A stretch of DNA of 64,000 nucleotides from Pseudomonas frederiksbergensis. GTDB taxonomy: Bacteria > Pseudomonadota > Gammaproteobacteria > Pseudomonadales > Pseudomonadaceae. The translations under genes and the position numbers were made by a program. Positions 7,175 through 15,619 of this stretch are shown one piece after another; the stretch's first letter is position 1; every line of letters begins with the position of its first letter. The DNA lies in assembly GCF_003732275.1 (NCBI RefSeq), contig NZ_MOBM01000039.1, positions 186,001 through 250,000 on the forward strand, given 5' to 3'. The notes under the pieces are model-generated. The model saw nothing but the letters and a program-made list of their open reading frames with translations, was not told where the DNA came from and searched no databases.

Positions 7175-7439
7175 GGTGAACTCCTGCATAACGTGTGCGC
7201 GTCCGTTACAGATAATGGGGCGCTTCTTGTCTGCTGCCCTTTGAGTCATTTTGCACCCTGAAGGCGCAAAACCAATACTCCTCACAGTGCAACTCATATG
7301 AGGTGCAAAAACCGATAAAAGCCCCCAACCATCTGGCTTTCCAGCATTGCTTCCCACACGTCAATCAATCTTCCTACATCAATTTCGGAAGCGCCTTCGC
7401 TGATGCCGATATGCATGAAATCCAGACACCAGAAACCAC
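7175..7439. other. Gene-free stretch next to tRNA-Ser
   Basis: No supported gene. A minus-strand frame runs from the tRNA across it (ending at 7294) but has no ribosome site and starts inside the tRNA, so it is either chance or the scrap of a larger gene. The segment lies downstream of the tRNA 3' end, where integrative elements usually insert. Confidence 0.4.
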
Positions 7440-7473
7440 AAAACCCCTGACTTCTCTCGAAATCAGGGGTTTG
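7440..7473 (-). terminator. Rho-independent terminator of tRNA-Ser
   Basis: AAACCCCTGA / TCAGGGGTTT stem with a loop of about 12 bases, 14 bases beyond the tRNA 3' end. On the minus strand it is followed by TTTT. Confidence 0.75.
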
Positions 7474-7487
7474 GGTTACATCGAATT

Positions 7488-7577
7488 TGGCGGTGAAGGA
7501 GAGATTCGAACTCTCGATACAGTTTCCTGTATACACACTTTCCAGGCGTGCTCCTTAAGCCACTCGGACACTTCACC
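7488..7577 (-). tRNA. tRNA-Ser (anticodon GGA)
   Basis: 90 nt including an encoded CCA. The acceptor stem GGTGAAG (7577-7571) pairs with CTTCACC (7498-7492), with G as discriminator. The anticodon arm is CACGC-CTGGAAA-GTGTG, giving anticodon GGA (UCC/UCU codons). A long variable arm (GTATACAGGAAACTGTAT) is characteristic of serine tRNA. The TTCGAAT T-loop is present. It is transcribed leftward towards the terminator at 7440-7473. Confidence 0.97.
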
Positions 7578-7885
7578 GTATCTCGTCAAACATGTTCTGT
7601 CTGTCGAGGCGCGCTAATGTAGTCGAAAGCTTTTCTGATGGCAAACATTTTTTTCAGAATTTTCATGCGGTTAACTCCGTTAACCCTTTCGTGCCGTTCA
7701 AGGGTATGGCAAACCTGCCAATCTCCGGCTTCGCCTCCCCTTCTATATAGAAGCCAATGCGCGGCGGACGTGGCTGACTACGCCTGGCGGGCGGAGAAAG
7801 GGTGACTGGTGAGTCAGTCACGGCGCTTTACCTGACCTACGACGGTGGGTAACGTCTGCCCTACTTTATTAGAAGGATTGGCGTC

Positions 7886-8575
7886 ATGAGTGAGTTGATT
7901 TCCTACCATCTCGAAGACGGTATCGCGACCCTGACCTTGAGCAATGGCAAGGTCAATGCCATCTCGCCGGATGTGATTGTTGCGTTCAACGCTGCGCTGG
8001 ACCGGGCGGTGGCGGATCGGGCGGTGGTGATCATTACCAGTCAGCCGGGTATTTTTTCGGGTGGCTATGACTTGAAGGTGATGACGGCCGGCCCTAAAGA
8101 GGCGATTGCACTGGTGGCTGCCGGTTCGACGCTGGCTCGTCGCCTGCTGTCGCACCCGTTCCCGGTGGTCGTGGCCTGTCCTGGGCATGCGGTGGCCAAG
8201 GGTGCGTTTATTCTGTTGTCGGCTGACTACCGCATTGGTGTCGATGGCCCGTTCAGCATTGGTCTGAACGAAGTGCAGATCGGCATGACCATGCACCACG
8301 CCGGTATCGAGCTGGCGCGTGATCGTCTGCGCAAGTCGGCGTTTCATCGTGCGGTGATTAATGCCGAGATGTTCAATCCGCAGAGTGCTGTGGATGCCGG
8401 CTTCCTTGATGTGGTGGTGTCGGCCGAAGAGCTGCAAGGCGCAGCACTGGCGGCGGCTCGTCAGTTGAAGAAGCTCAACATGATCGCCCACAAGAACACC
8501 AAACTGAAAGTGCGCAAGGCGCTGCTGGAGACGCTGGACAACGCGATCATCCTGGATCAGGAGCATATGGGTTAA
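7886..8575 (+). CDS. Crotonase / enoyl-CoA hydratase-isomerase family protein
   Basis: A 229-residue single-domain crotonase, with AAGGA upstream of the ATG. The FSGGYDLKVM segment (residues ~56-65) supplies the first oxyanion-hole strand, and GHAVAKGAFILLSADYRIG (~98-116) the second. The glutamate of the LNEVQIG block (~127), equivalent to Glu164 of rat hydratase, is kept. The position of Glu144 (usually GGGxE) is Phe in the AKGAF block, so ordinary two-glutamate hydration is unlikely. One-glutamate crotonases include enoyl-CoA isomerases. It is monocistronic with its own terminator. The exact substrate is unknown. Confidence 0.88.
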   Translation: MSELISYHLEDGIATLTLSNGKVNAISPDVIVAFNAALDRAVADRAVVIITSQPGIFSGGYDLKVMTAGPKEAIALVAAGSTLARRLLSHPFPVVVACPGHAVAKGAFILLSADYRIGVDGPFSIGLNEVQIGMTMHHAGIELARDRLRKSAFHRAVINAEMFNPQSAVDAGFLDVVVSAEELQGAALAAARQLKKLNMIAHKNTKLKVRKALLETLDNAIILDQEHMG

Positions 8576-8594
8576 GCCCGAACGCGTTGCACCG

Positions 8595-8624
8595 AAAAGC
8601 CCGACCGTCGTGTCGGGCTTTTTC
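8595..8624 (+). terminator. Rho-independent terminator
   Basis: AAAAGCCCGAC / GTCGGGCTTTTT hairpin 20 bases after the crotonase stop. Confidence 0.9.
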
Positions 8625-8789
8625 TTGCGTGTTTGGTTTAAAACCTTACAACCGCTCTAGACCGCATCTGACCCATAAGTCGGAAACATGCGCTCAAACA
8701 TCGGCCATCTCCCGCTTCTATAGCGGCAATTGCCGAAAACAGTGCACATCCGTACACTGCGCCACCTTTTGTCCCGGTGGGCCCTTTAA

Positions 8790-9512
8790 ATGCTGTTTGT
8801 GTTTCGTATGTTATTGATGGGCTTGCACTTTATTCTGGCCGGCGTGCTTGGAGTGATCCTCGGTCTATGCCGGCCGTTTAATCCGGACAACAGCCGTTTA
8901 TGCGCACGTCTGTACGCGTGGCCGGCGATGTGCATTTTGCGCTTGCGGGTGAAGGCTGACGTCGGGCCGTTGATGGCTAAGCCTGACAGCTGCGTGATCA
9001 TTGCCAATCACCAGTCCAACTACGATTTGTTTGTGTTCGGTAACGTGGTGCCCCGTCGCACCGTGTGCATCGGCAAGAAGAGCCTGAAGTGGGTGCCGCT
9101 GTTCGGGCAGTTGTTCTGGCTGGCCGGCAATGTGTTGATTGACCGCGGCAATGCGCACAAGGCACGCCAGTCGATGCTGACCACTACTCGCACCTTGCAG
9201 CATGAAGACACCTCGATCTGGGTCTTCCCGGAAGGCACGCGCAACCTCGGCGAAGAGCTGCTGCCGTTCAAGAAAGGCGCGTTCCAGATGGCGATTGCCG
9301 CGGGCGTGCCCATCGTGCCGGTGTGTGTCAGCAGTTACGTCAAACACATGCGATTGAACCGCTGGCGCAGTGGGAAGATTCTGATCCGTTCGCTGCCGGC
9401 GATTCCTACGGCTGGATTGAGTCTGGATGACATGCCCATGCTGATCGCCCAGTGCCGCGAGCAGATGCGCGAGTGCATCGACTCGATGGATCGGCAACTG
9501 CAAGCCGCCTGA
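8790..9512 (+). CDS. 1-acyl-sn-glycerol-3-phosphate acyltransferase (PlsC family)
   Basis: A 240-residue membrane enzyme that transfers a fatty acyl group to lysophosphatidic acid, giving phosphatidic acid. The N-terminal 25 residues are hydrophobic. The acyltransferase block I NHQSNYD (H74, D79) and block III FPEGTR (146-151) are both intact. The family length is normal. Ribosome binding upstream is weak (GGTGGG), and a second ATG lies 18 bases in, so the start could be slightly shorter. Pseudomonas carries several PlsC paralogues, so this may be an accessory lyso-lipid acyltransferase rather than the main one. Confidence 0.9.
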   Translation: MLFVFRMLLMGLHFILAGVLGVILGLCRPFNPDNSRLCARLYAWPAMCILRLRVKADVGPLMAKPDSCVIIANHQSNYDLFVFGNVVPRRTVCIGKKSLKWVPLFGQLFWLAGNVLIDRGNAHKARQSMLTTTRTLQHEDTSIWVFPEGTRNLGEELLPFKKGAFQMAIAAGVPIVPVCVSSYVKHMRLNRWRSGKILIRSLPAIPTAGLSLDDMPMLIAQCREQMRECIDSMDRQLQAA

Positions 9513-9541
9513 AAGAAACCCGCCCTGTGCGGGTTTTCTTT
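9513..9541 (+). terminator. Rho-independent terminator
   Basis: AAGAAACCCGC / GCGGGTTTTCTT hairpin directly after the acyltransferase stop. Confidence 0.88.
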
Positions 9542-9657
9542 TGCCTGCGAACTCTACAGATTTTGCTGACTCTCAAGCAGCAGACAAGGTTAAGCTGAAT
9601 CCTGCCTGGCACCGCCAGTCTTTACAGAAAGCGGCTAATAAGAAGTGAATCACCATC

Positions 9658-10629
9658 ATGGGTAGAGTCGTTGCTGCTGCGGTTTATAGCGCCGGTAAGA
9701 AGGTCACCAATATCACCCTCGACGAAGGCGCTGCCTGGGCTGCCAAACCTGGCCACTTTGTGTGGATTGGCCTCGAAGAGCCGAACGCCCAGGAGCTGTT
9801 CAACCTGCAACGTCAGTTCAACCTGCACGAACTGGCCATCGAAGACGCCCTGGAAAAACACAGCCGACCGAAGCTGGAAACCTTCGGGGATGCCCTGTTC
9901 ATCGTCACGTATTCGCCGATCCGCAATGAAGGCAAACTGGAGTTCATCGAGACTCATATCTTCGCCGGCAAGGGTTACATCATTACCGCTCGTAATGGTC
10001 ACTCGGCGTCCTACGCGTACGTCCGACAGCGTTGTGAGGCGCGACCGCTGCTGTTGGAGCATGGGGAAGATTTCGTACTTTATGCCATCCTCGATTTCGT
10101 GATTGAAAACTACCAGCCGATGGGCGAAGCGATACATACCGAGATCGATGAGCTGGAACAAAACGTTATGTGCGGTTCCCTGAACGAGCGCGACATCCAG
10201 AAACTCCACAGCCTGCGCCGCGATGTATTGCGCTTACGCCGGTATGCGGCGCCGATGGTGGAGATCGGTGAAGAGTTGCAGAAACTGAGCTTTCCATTCA
10301 TCGACAAGAACATGCGCCCGTATTTCCGTGATGTGCAGATTCATGTCACGCGGCAGATGGAAGACCTGACGACGCTGGCGGACATTGCCAGCCAGACCAT
10401 CGAGGTCGGGGTGTTGCTGGAGGCGTCACGGCAGAGCGTGGTGCAGCGCAAGTTTGCGGCATGGGCAGCGATTCTGGCGTTCCCGACAGCGGTGGCCGGG
10501 ATCTACGGGATGAACTTCCAGAACATGCCGGAGTTGAGTTGGCATTACGGGTATTTCGCGGTATTGGGGTTTATCACCATTGGGTGTGTCGGTTTGTGGG
10601 CGAGTTTCAAGCGGTCGGGATGGTTGTGA
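9658..10629 (+). CDS. corA: Magnesium/cobalt transporter CorA
   Basis: A 323-residue inner-membrane channel for Mg2+ (and Co2+/Ni2+). A large cytoplasmic N-terminal domain (to ~260) includes the long stalk helix. The signature GMNFQNMPEL (~283-292) sits between two C-terminal membrane segments (AAILAFPTAVAGIYGMN and the YFAVLGFITIGCVGLW region). The basic C-terminus ends KRSGWL, as in the family. It is a single gene. Downstream it faces the convergent amidotransferase gene across a REP pair. Confidence 0.95.
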   Translation: MGRVVAAAVYSAGKKVTNITLDEGAAWAAKPGHFVWIGLEEPNAQELFNLQRQFNLHELAIEDALEKHSRPKLETFGDALFIVTYSPIRNEGKLEFIETHIFAGKGYIITARNGHSASYAYVRQRCEARPLLLEHGEDFVLYAILDFVIENYQPMGEAIHTEIDELEQNVMCGSLNERDIQKLHSLRRDVLRLRRYAAPMVEIGEELQKLSFPFIDKNMRPYFRDVQIHVTRQMEDLTTLADIASQTIEVGVLLEASRQSVVQRKFAAWAAILAFPTAVAGIYGMNFQNMPELSWHYGYFAVLGFITIGCVGLWASFKRSGWL

Positions 10630-10670
10630 GACCGTGGGGTTTCAGTCAGAACCGGTTGCCCCCATTCGCT

Positions 10671-10738
10671 CAAGCCCGCTCCCACATTGGATTTTCGTCG
10701 TGACACAGATCCAACGTGGGAGCGGGCTTGCTCGCGAA
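10671..10738. repeat. REP pair (REPIN), GTGGGAGCGGGC class
   Basis: Two inverted copies of CGAGCAAGCCCGCTCCCAC-like sequence (the left copy is truncated to CAAGCCCGCTCCCAC) around a ~40-base spacer, between the convergent corA and amidotransferase genes. Confidence 0.88.
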
Positions 10739-10742
10739 GCTT

Positions 10743-11477
10743 TTAGCGTTTAACCGCTTCACCCTCAGGCTTGTGCGCCACAAACCGCATCATCCACTCT
10801 GCGACGGTAGTGCCGTGATGCTCGTGTTCAAGACTCGCCATACCTTTCGAATAAATCTGCTCGCCCAGCGCTTCCTGACGGATATCCAGCAACGCCCGTG
10901 AGTAATCGTGAATGAACTCCGGATGCCCCTGGAAGCACAGCACTTGATCGTTGATGTGGTACGCGGCGAACGGACAGAAATCGCTCGAGGCGATGACCGT
11001 AGCGTTTTCCGGCAGCGCGGTGACCTGATCCTGGTGGCTGATCAGCAACGTCAGCTCTTCCCTCAGCGGGCTCATCCATGGCGCCTTGGCCGCGAGTTTA
11101 TAGTTGTGGGTGCCGACGCCCCAACCCTGGGTCGCCCGCTCGCTCTTGCCGCCCAACAGTAGCGCCAGCAATTGATGGCCGAAGCACACACCCAGCAGTT
11201 TGTCGCCGCGCTCGTAGCGGTTCAGCAGGTAGGTCTTGAGGGTTTGAATCCACGGGTCGGTGCCGAAGGAATCGGCCTTGCTGCCGGTGACCAGATACGC
11301 ATCGAAGATCAGGTCATCGCTGGGATAATCGCCCTGCATCACGTTGTACACGGTGAACTCGGCAGCGATGGGTTGCTGCGAAAACAGACGCTGGAACATC
11401 TGCCCGTAACCCTGATATTGATCGACCAGTTCCGGACGCAGGATGTCGGTTTCCAGAATGCAGATGCGTAACGACAT
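10743..11477 (-). CDS. Class I glutamine amidotransferase
   Basis: A 244-residue cytoplasmic GATase-1 domain protein without a fused synthetase. The nucleophile elbow is LGVCFGHQLL (Cys ~97). The catalytic His-Glu pair is in CFQGHPEF (~185). Between them is the usual GWGVGTHNY and SHQDQV arrangement. The start at ATG 11477 follows AGGTA; the longer frame upstream has no similarity. Stand-alone members include GMP-synthase-like and gamma-glutamyl-polyamine hydrolase-like enzymes, so the true acceptor cannot be told. Confidence 0.9.
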   Translation of the reverse strand: MSLRICILETDILRPELVDQYQGYGQMFQRLFSQQPIAAEFTVYNVMQGDYPSDDLIFDAYLVTGSKADSFGTDPWIQTLKTYLLNRYERGDKLLGVCFGHQLLALLLGGKSERATQGWGVGTHNYKLAAKAPWMSPLREELTLLISHQDQVTALPENATVIASSDFCPFAAYHINDQVLCFQGHPEFIHDYSRALLDIRQEALGEQIYSKGMASLEHEHHGTTVAEWMMRFVAHKPEGEAVKR

Positions 11478-11584
11478 AAAAAATACCTGACACATGAAGG
11501 GAATAATGCACACCCCAGAGCCTGCCTTGAAACACAGTGGCAAGGCAAGCCCCGGAGCGCGTCATCGGTCCCTTAGAACATCCC

Positions 11585-13729
11585 TTAAAACAACCCGTCT
11601 TTGGCGGCTTTCTCCAGCAGCAGCGCAGGCGGCGTGAAGCGCTCGCCGTACTGCTCAGCCAGGTACTGGGCGCGGGCGACGAAGTCTTTCACGCCGTACT
11701 GATTGATGAACTGCAGCGCTCCGCCGGTCCAGGCCGCGAAGCCGATGCCGAAGATCGAACCAACGTTGGCATCCGCCGCCGAGGTCAGCACGCCCTCCTC
11801 CATACAGCGCACGGTTTCGATGGCTTGTACGAACAGCAGTCGATCGCGTATGTCCTTCGGCGAAATCTGTCCATCGACTTTCTCGAAGCGGGCTTTTAAC
11901 TCTGGCCACAAATGCTTCTGCCCTGTGGCCGGGTAATCATAGAAACCACCTCCAGCGGCCTTGCCCGGACGCTTGTATTCCTTGAGCAGCAAGTCAATCA
12001 CGGCGAACGCCGGATGCTCAATCAGGGGTTTCCCTTCTGCTCGCAGGTCTTTGGCGGTTTGCTCGCGGATATGGCTCATGAGGCTGAGGGAAACTTCGTC
12101 GGAGATCGCCAGAGGCCCGACAGGCATGCCGGCCTTGCGCGCTTCGGTCTCGATCATCGGCGCGTTCACACCTTCGCCGAGCATGGCAATGCCTTCGTTG
12201 GTGAAAGTGCCGAACACCCGCGAGGTAAAGAAGCCGCGACTGTCGTTGACCACGATCGGTGTCTTCTTGATTTGCAGGACGAAATCGAATCCGCGAGCCA
12301 GGGTTTCGTCGCTGGTGTGGACACCTTTGATGATTTCCACCAACGGCATTTTCTCCACGGGGCTGAAGAAATGCAGGCCGATGAATTTCGTCTGGTCCGG
12401 CACGGCGGTGGCCAGGCCACTGATCGGCAAGGTCGAGGTGTTGGAGGCGATGACCGCGTCCGGGCCGACGACTGTTTGCGCAGCCGATGAGACCTTGGCC
12501 TTCAGTTCGCGATCTTCAAACACCGCTTCAATAATCAGATCGCAACCCGCCAGGTCCGTATCGTTTTCGGTGGCATGGATTCGCGCCAAAATCTCTTCGC
12601 GCTGCTCCCGGGTTAACTGACCACGCGCAACCTTCTTGTCCAGCAACGCCGCCGAGTGAGCCTTGCCCTTCTCTGCCGCGGCGAGGTTAATGTCTTTGAG
12701 CACCACGTCGATGCCGGCCGATGCGCTGACAAACGCGATGCCCGCGCCCATCATCCCGGCGCCAAGCACGCCGACTTTCTTCGTTACGTAATGCGCTATG
12801 CCTTGGGGCCGCGAGCCGCCGGCATTGATCTCATTGAGCTGAAACCAGAACGTGCCAATGAGGTTTTTCGACACCTGGCCGGTGGTCAGCTCGGTGAAGT
12901 AGCGGGTTTCGATCAAGTGCGCCGTGTCGAAATCCACCTGGGCGCCTTCCACCGCGGCGCAGAGGATTTTCTCCGGCGCGGGCAGACAGCCCTGGGTTTT
13001 GCTGCGCAGAATCGATGGCGTGATAGCAAGCATCGGCGCGAGCTTCGGATCCGACGGCGTGCCGCCAGGAATCTGATAACCCTTTACGTCCCAGCGCTGC
13101 ACAGCGACCGGGTGAGCGACAATCCACGCCCGCGCCTTGGCCATCAGTTCATCGCGATCAGCTGCCAACTCGTCGATCAACCGCGCCTGTAACGCCTGTT
13201 GCGGCCGGATTTTCTTGCCTTCAAGCAGATACGGCAGGGCTTTTTCGATGCCCAGCATGCGGACCATGCGCACTACCCCGCCGCCGCCCGGCAACAGGCC
13301 AAGAGTGACTTCCGGCAAACCCAGCAGTACCGACGGGTTGTCCAGCGCGACGCGGTGATGACAGGCCAGGCAGATTTCCCAACCGCCACCGAGCGCCGCG
13401 CCGTTAATGGCGGCGACCACCGGTTTGCCGAGGGTTTCCAGGGTGCGCAGTTGGCCCTTGAGGGTCAGCACCATGTCGTAAAAGGCTTTGGCTTCGGGTT
13501 TGCCGACCTTGATCAGTTCATTGAGGTCGCCGCCAGCGAAGAAAGTCTTCTTGGCCGAGGTGATGATCACGCCGGCAATGGCGTCCTTGTCGGCGACCAG
13601 TCGGGCGACGCAGGTGGCCATGGCGTCGCGGTAGACCGCGTTCATGGTGTTGGCACTCTGGCCCGGCATGTCGATGGTCAGGACGACGATCTGGTCCTGA
13701 CCCTTTTCGTAACGGATGGCTGGGGTCAT
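11585..13729 (-). CDS. FadB-like 3-hydroxyacyl-CoA dehydrogenase / enoyl-CoA hydratase
   Basis: A 714-residue two-domain beta-oxidation enzyme. The N-terminal crotonase domain has FFAGGDLNEL, a GGGWEI block and LPEVTLGLLPGGGG, so both catalytic glutamates are present. The C-terminal 3-hydroxyacyl-CoA dehydrogenase starts at VGVLGAGMMGAG (NAD-binding GxGxxG, ~320) and has the GLHFFSPVEKM catalytic His block. ATG 13729 follows AAGGAAA. It lies 38 bases after the thiolase gene on the same strand, so the two form an operon and probably a trifunctional complex. From memory the pair matches P. aeruginosa PA1736-PA1737 rather than the main fadBA. Confidence 0.94.
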   Translation of the reverse strand: MTPAIRYEKGQDQIVVLTIDMPGQSANTMNAVYRDAMATCVARLVADKDAIAGVIITSAKKTFFAGGDLNELIKVGKPEAKAFYDMVLTLKGQLRTLETLGKPVVAAINGAALGGGWEICLACHHRVALDNPSVLLGLPEVTLGLLPGGGGVVRMVRMLGIEKALPYLLEGKKIRPQQALQARLIDELAADRDELMAKARAWIVAHPVAVQRWDVKGYQIPGGTPSDPKLAPMLAITPSILRSKTQGCLPAPEKILCAAVEGAQVDFDTAHLIETRYFTELTTGQVSKNLIGTFWFQLNEINAGGSRPQGIAHYVTKKVGVLGAGMMGAGIAFVSASAGIDVVLKDINLAAAEKGKAHSAALLDKKVARGQLTREQREEILARIHATENDTDLAGCDLIIEAVFEDRELKAKVSSAAQTVVGPDAVIASNTSTLPISGLATAVPDQTKFIGLHFFSPVEKMPLVEIIKGVHTSDETLARGFDFVLQIKKTPIVVNDSRGFFTSRVFGTFTNEGIAMLGEGVNAPMIETEARKAGMPVGPLAISDEVSLSLMSHIREQTAKDLRAEGKPLIEHPAFAVIDLLLKEYKRPGKAAGGGFYDYPATGQKHLWPELKARFEKVDGQISPKDIRDRLLFVQAIETVRCMEEGVLTSAADANVGSIFGIGFAAWTGGALQFINQYGVKDFVARAQYLAEQYGERFTPPALLLEKAAKDGLF

Positions 13730-13767
13730 GGCAATTTTCCTTGAGTCAGATTTTCTTAAAGTCATGC

Positions 13768-14973
13768 TCAGAGGCGTTCGATGATGGTGGCAATGCCCAT
13801 GCCGCCGCCGACACACAATGTCGCCAGGCCATAGCGCAGGCGCCGGGTTTCCAGTTCATCGAGCAGCGTGCCGAGAATCGCGCAGCCGGTGGCGCCGAGC
13901 GGGTGGCCCATGGCGATGGAGCCGCCGTTGACGTTGACCTTGTCGGGGTCGATGGCCATGTCTTTGATGAACTTGAGCACCACCGAGGCGAACGCTTCGT
14001 TGACTTCGAACAGGTCAATGTCTTCGACCCGTAGCCCGGCCTTGGCCAGCGCCTTGCGCGTGGCCGGCGCCGGGCCGGTGAGCATGATGGTCGGATCGGT
14101 GCTGGTGACCGCCGTGGCGACGATTCGCGCCCGTGGCTGCAAGCCTAGCGCCCGGCCCTTGGCCTCGGAGCCGATCAGCATCAGCGCCGCGCCATCGACG
14201 ATCCCGGAACTGTTGCCCGGCGTGTGAACGTGGTTGATCCGCTCGATCTGGCTGTAAACCCGCAATGCCGTGGCGTCGAAGCCCATTTGCCCGATCATTT
14301 CGAAACTCGGCTTGAGCTTGCCCAGGCCTTCCATTGTCGATTCAGCGCGAATGAACTCATCGTGATCGAGCAGAATGATGCCGTTCTGGTCTTGCACCGG
14401 CACCAGCGACTTATTGAACGAACCGTCCGCCCGCGCCCGCGCTGCCTTCTGCTGGGAGTGCAACGCGAAGGCATCGACGTCCTGACGGCTGAAACCTTCA
14501 ATCGTGGCGATCAGGTCGGCACCCACGCCCTGAGGCGTGAAGTGGTTGTGAAAATTGGTTTCCGGGTCCAGCGCCCAGGCCCCGCCGTCACTGCCCATGG
14601 GCACGCGCGACATCGATTCGACGCCACCGACCACCACCAGGTCTTCGAAGCCGGAACGCACTTTCATCGCACCGAGGTTCACCGCTTCCAGCCCCGACGC
14701 GCAGAAGCGATTGAGCTGCATACCCGCCACGCTGACGTCCCAATCGGCCACCTGCGTGGCGGTCTTGGCGATGTCGGAACCTTGATCGCCGATGGGCGTC
14801 ACGCAGCCGAGCACCACATCATCGACCTGACTGGTGTCCAGGGACGTGCGCTGTTGCAGCGCCGTCAGTAGCCCGGCCACCAGATTCACTGGCTTGACGC
14901 TGTGCAACGTGCCATTGGCCTTGCCTTTGCCACGGGGCGTGCGTAACGCGTCGAATATCAAAGCTTGGGTCAT
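13768..14973 (-). CDS. Acetyl-CoA C-acyltransferase (thiolase)
   Basis: A 401-residue thiolase, first gene of the two-gene beta-oxidation operon, with a GAGGA site before the ATG. It cleaves 3-ketoacyl-CoA with CoA. The acyl-accepting cysteine is in NRFCASGLEAV (~90). The catalytic histidine is in MGHPLGATGC and the second cysteine in CVGGGMG near the C-terminus. Length and motif order are normal. With the FadB-like partner it completes hydration, dehydrogenation and thiolysis of enoyl-CoA. Confidence 0.95.
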   Translation of the reverse strand: MTQALIFDALRTPRGKGKANGTLHSVKPVNLVAGLLTALQQRTSLDTSQVDDVVLGCVTPIGDQGSDIAKTATQVADWDVSVAGMQLNRFCASGLEAVNLGAMKVRSGFEDLVVVGGVESMSRVPMGSDGGAWALDPETNFHNHFTPQGVGADLIATIEGFSRQDVDAFALHSQQKAARARADGSFNKSLVPVQDQNGIILLDHDEFIRAESTMEGLGKLKPSFEMIGQMGFDATALRVYSQIERINHVHTPGNSSGIVDGAALMLIGSEAKGRALGLQPRARIVATAVTSTDPTIMLTGPAPATRKALAKAGLRVEDIDLFEVNEAFASVVLKFIKDMAIDPDKVNVNGGSIAMGHPLGATGCAILGTLLDELETRRLRYGLATLCVGGGMGIATIIERL

Positions 14974-15010
14974 GACGTCCTCGAACCTGACGGTGAATGA
15001 AGATCAAAAA

Positions 15011-15045
15011 AATCAAAAGATCGCAGCCTTCGGCGGCGCCCACAG
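15011..15045. repeat. Single REP, AAAAGATCGCAGCC class
   Basis: One copy of the sequence AAAAGATCGCAGCCTTCGGC and its tail, without an inverted partner. It lies upstream of the thiolase gene. The rest of 14974-15427 shows no gene. Confidence 0.65.
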
Positions 15046-15427
15046 GAGGCCGTGTGACCCTGATCTTTATGCCCTCACCTTATGCCGAGCAGCCGTGGAT
15101 TCAATGACCACAGCGCTCATTGGCGTTGACGGTCACGCTCAGACGAACGGTAGTCTGCTATCGGATAAACCGATTCAAGTCACCAAGCTGTCTAGCAAAC
15201 GGGCGCCCAAGAAGCTGGCCATAAGCCTCATACCTTTTTAAAAGCGATGAGTGCTCAGCACATACGAAATGGATCTAAGCCAATCGTGACGCGGGCCCTA
15301 AGGTAAACCTGTACGAAGTTGTCGTCGGGTTTTGCCGAGGCACTCGTCATACAAGGAAGTGCAGCGCTCTGCCGTCATGGAGATAGGCAGGCAGGCATCA
15401 GGAAATAACAAAAAAGGCGGTCAAGCC

Positions 15428-15523
15428 ATGTTCAAGCATTCGAAAGTTCGTCAAGCCGGGCTCATTCTATTCGCCACTACACTGTTGTTGATTTTGCCGA
15501 ACCTGACCAAGGTGATTGGCTGA
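15428..15523 (+). CDS. Possible 31-residue membrane peptide
   Basis: ATG 15428 opens a 31-residue frame: a basic MFKHSKVRQ start and one hydrophobic segment (AGLILFATTLLLILPNL). Only a weak purine-rich site (AAAAAAGGCGG) lies upstream. It is placed about 95 bases ahead of the cytochrome c gene. Single-span peptides are common partners of respiratory proteins, but no partner is shown here. It could be chance. Confidence 0.38.
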   Translation: MFKHSKVRQAGLILFATTLLLILPNLTKVIG

Positions 15524-15619
15524 TCGGGCATCAGGGTTTTCATTTCGCCTGATAAAAATGTGATTGGCTCGCTACCCGGGTCAGCGCGGCTGTGCCAACC
15601 TTTGCGGCACTTCCACGAC

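Noticed and set aside
7294..7536. 80-codon minus-strand frame
   Set aside because: Begins inside the tRNA and has no ribosome site.
10671..10738. REP pair considered as a terminator for corA
   Set aside because: No T run; matches the dispersed REP family found many times in the window.
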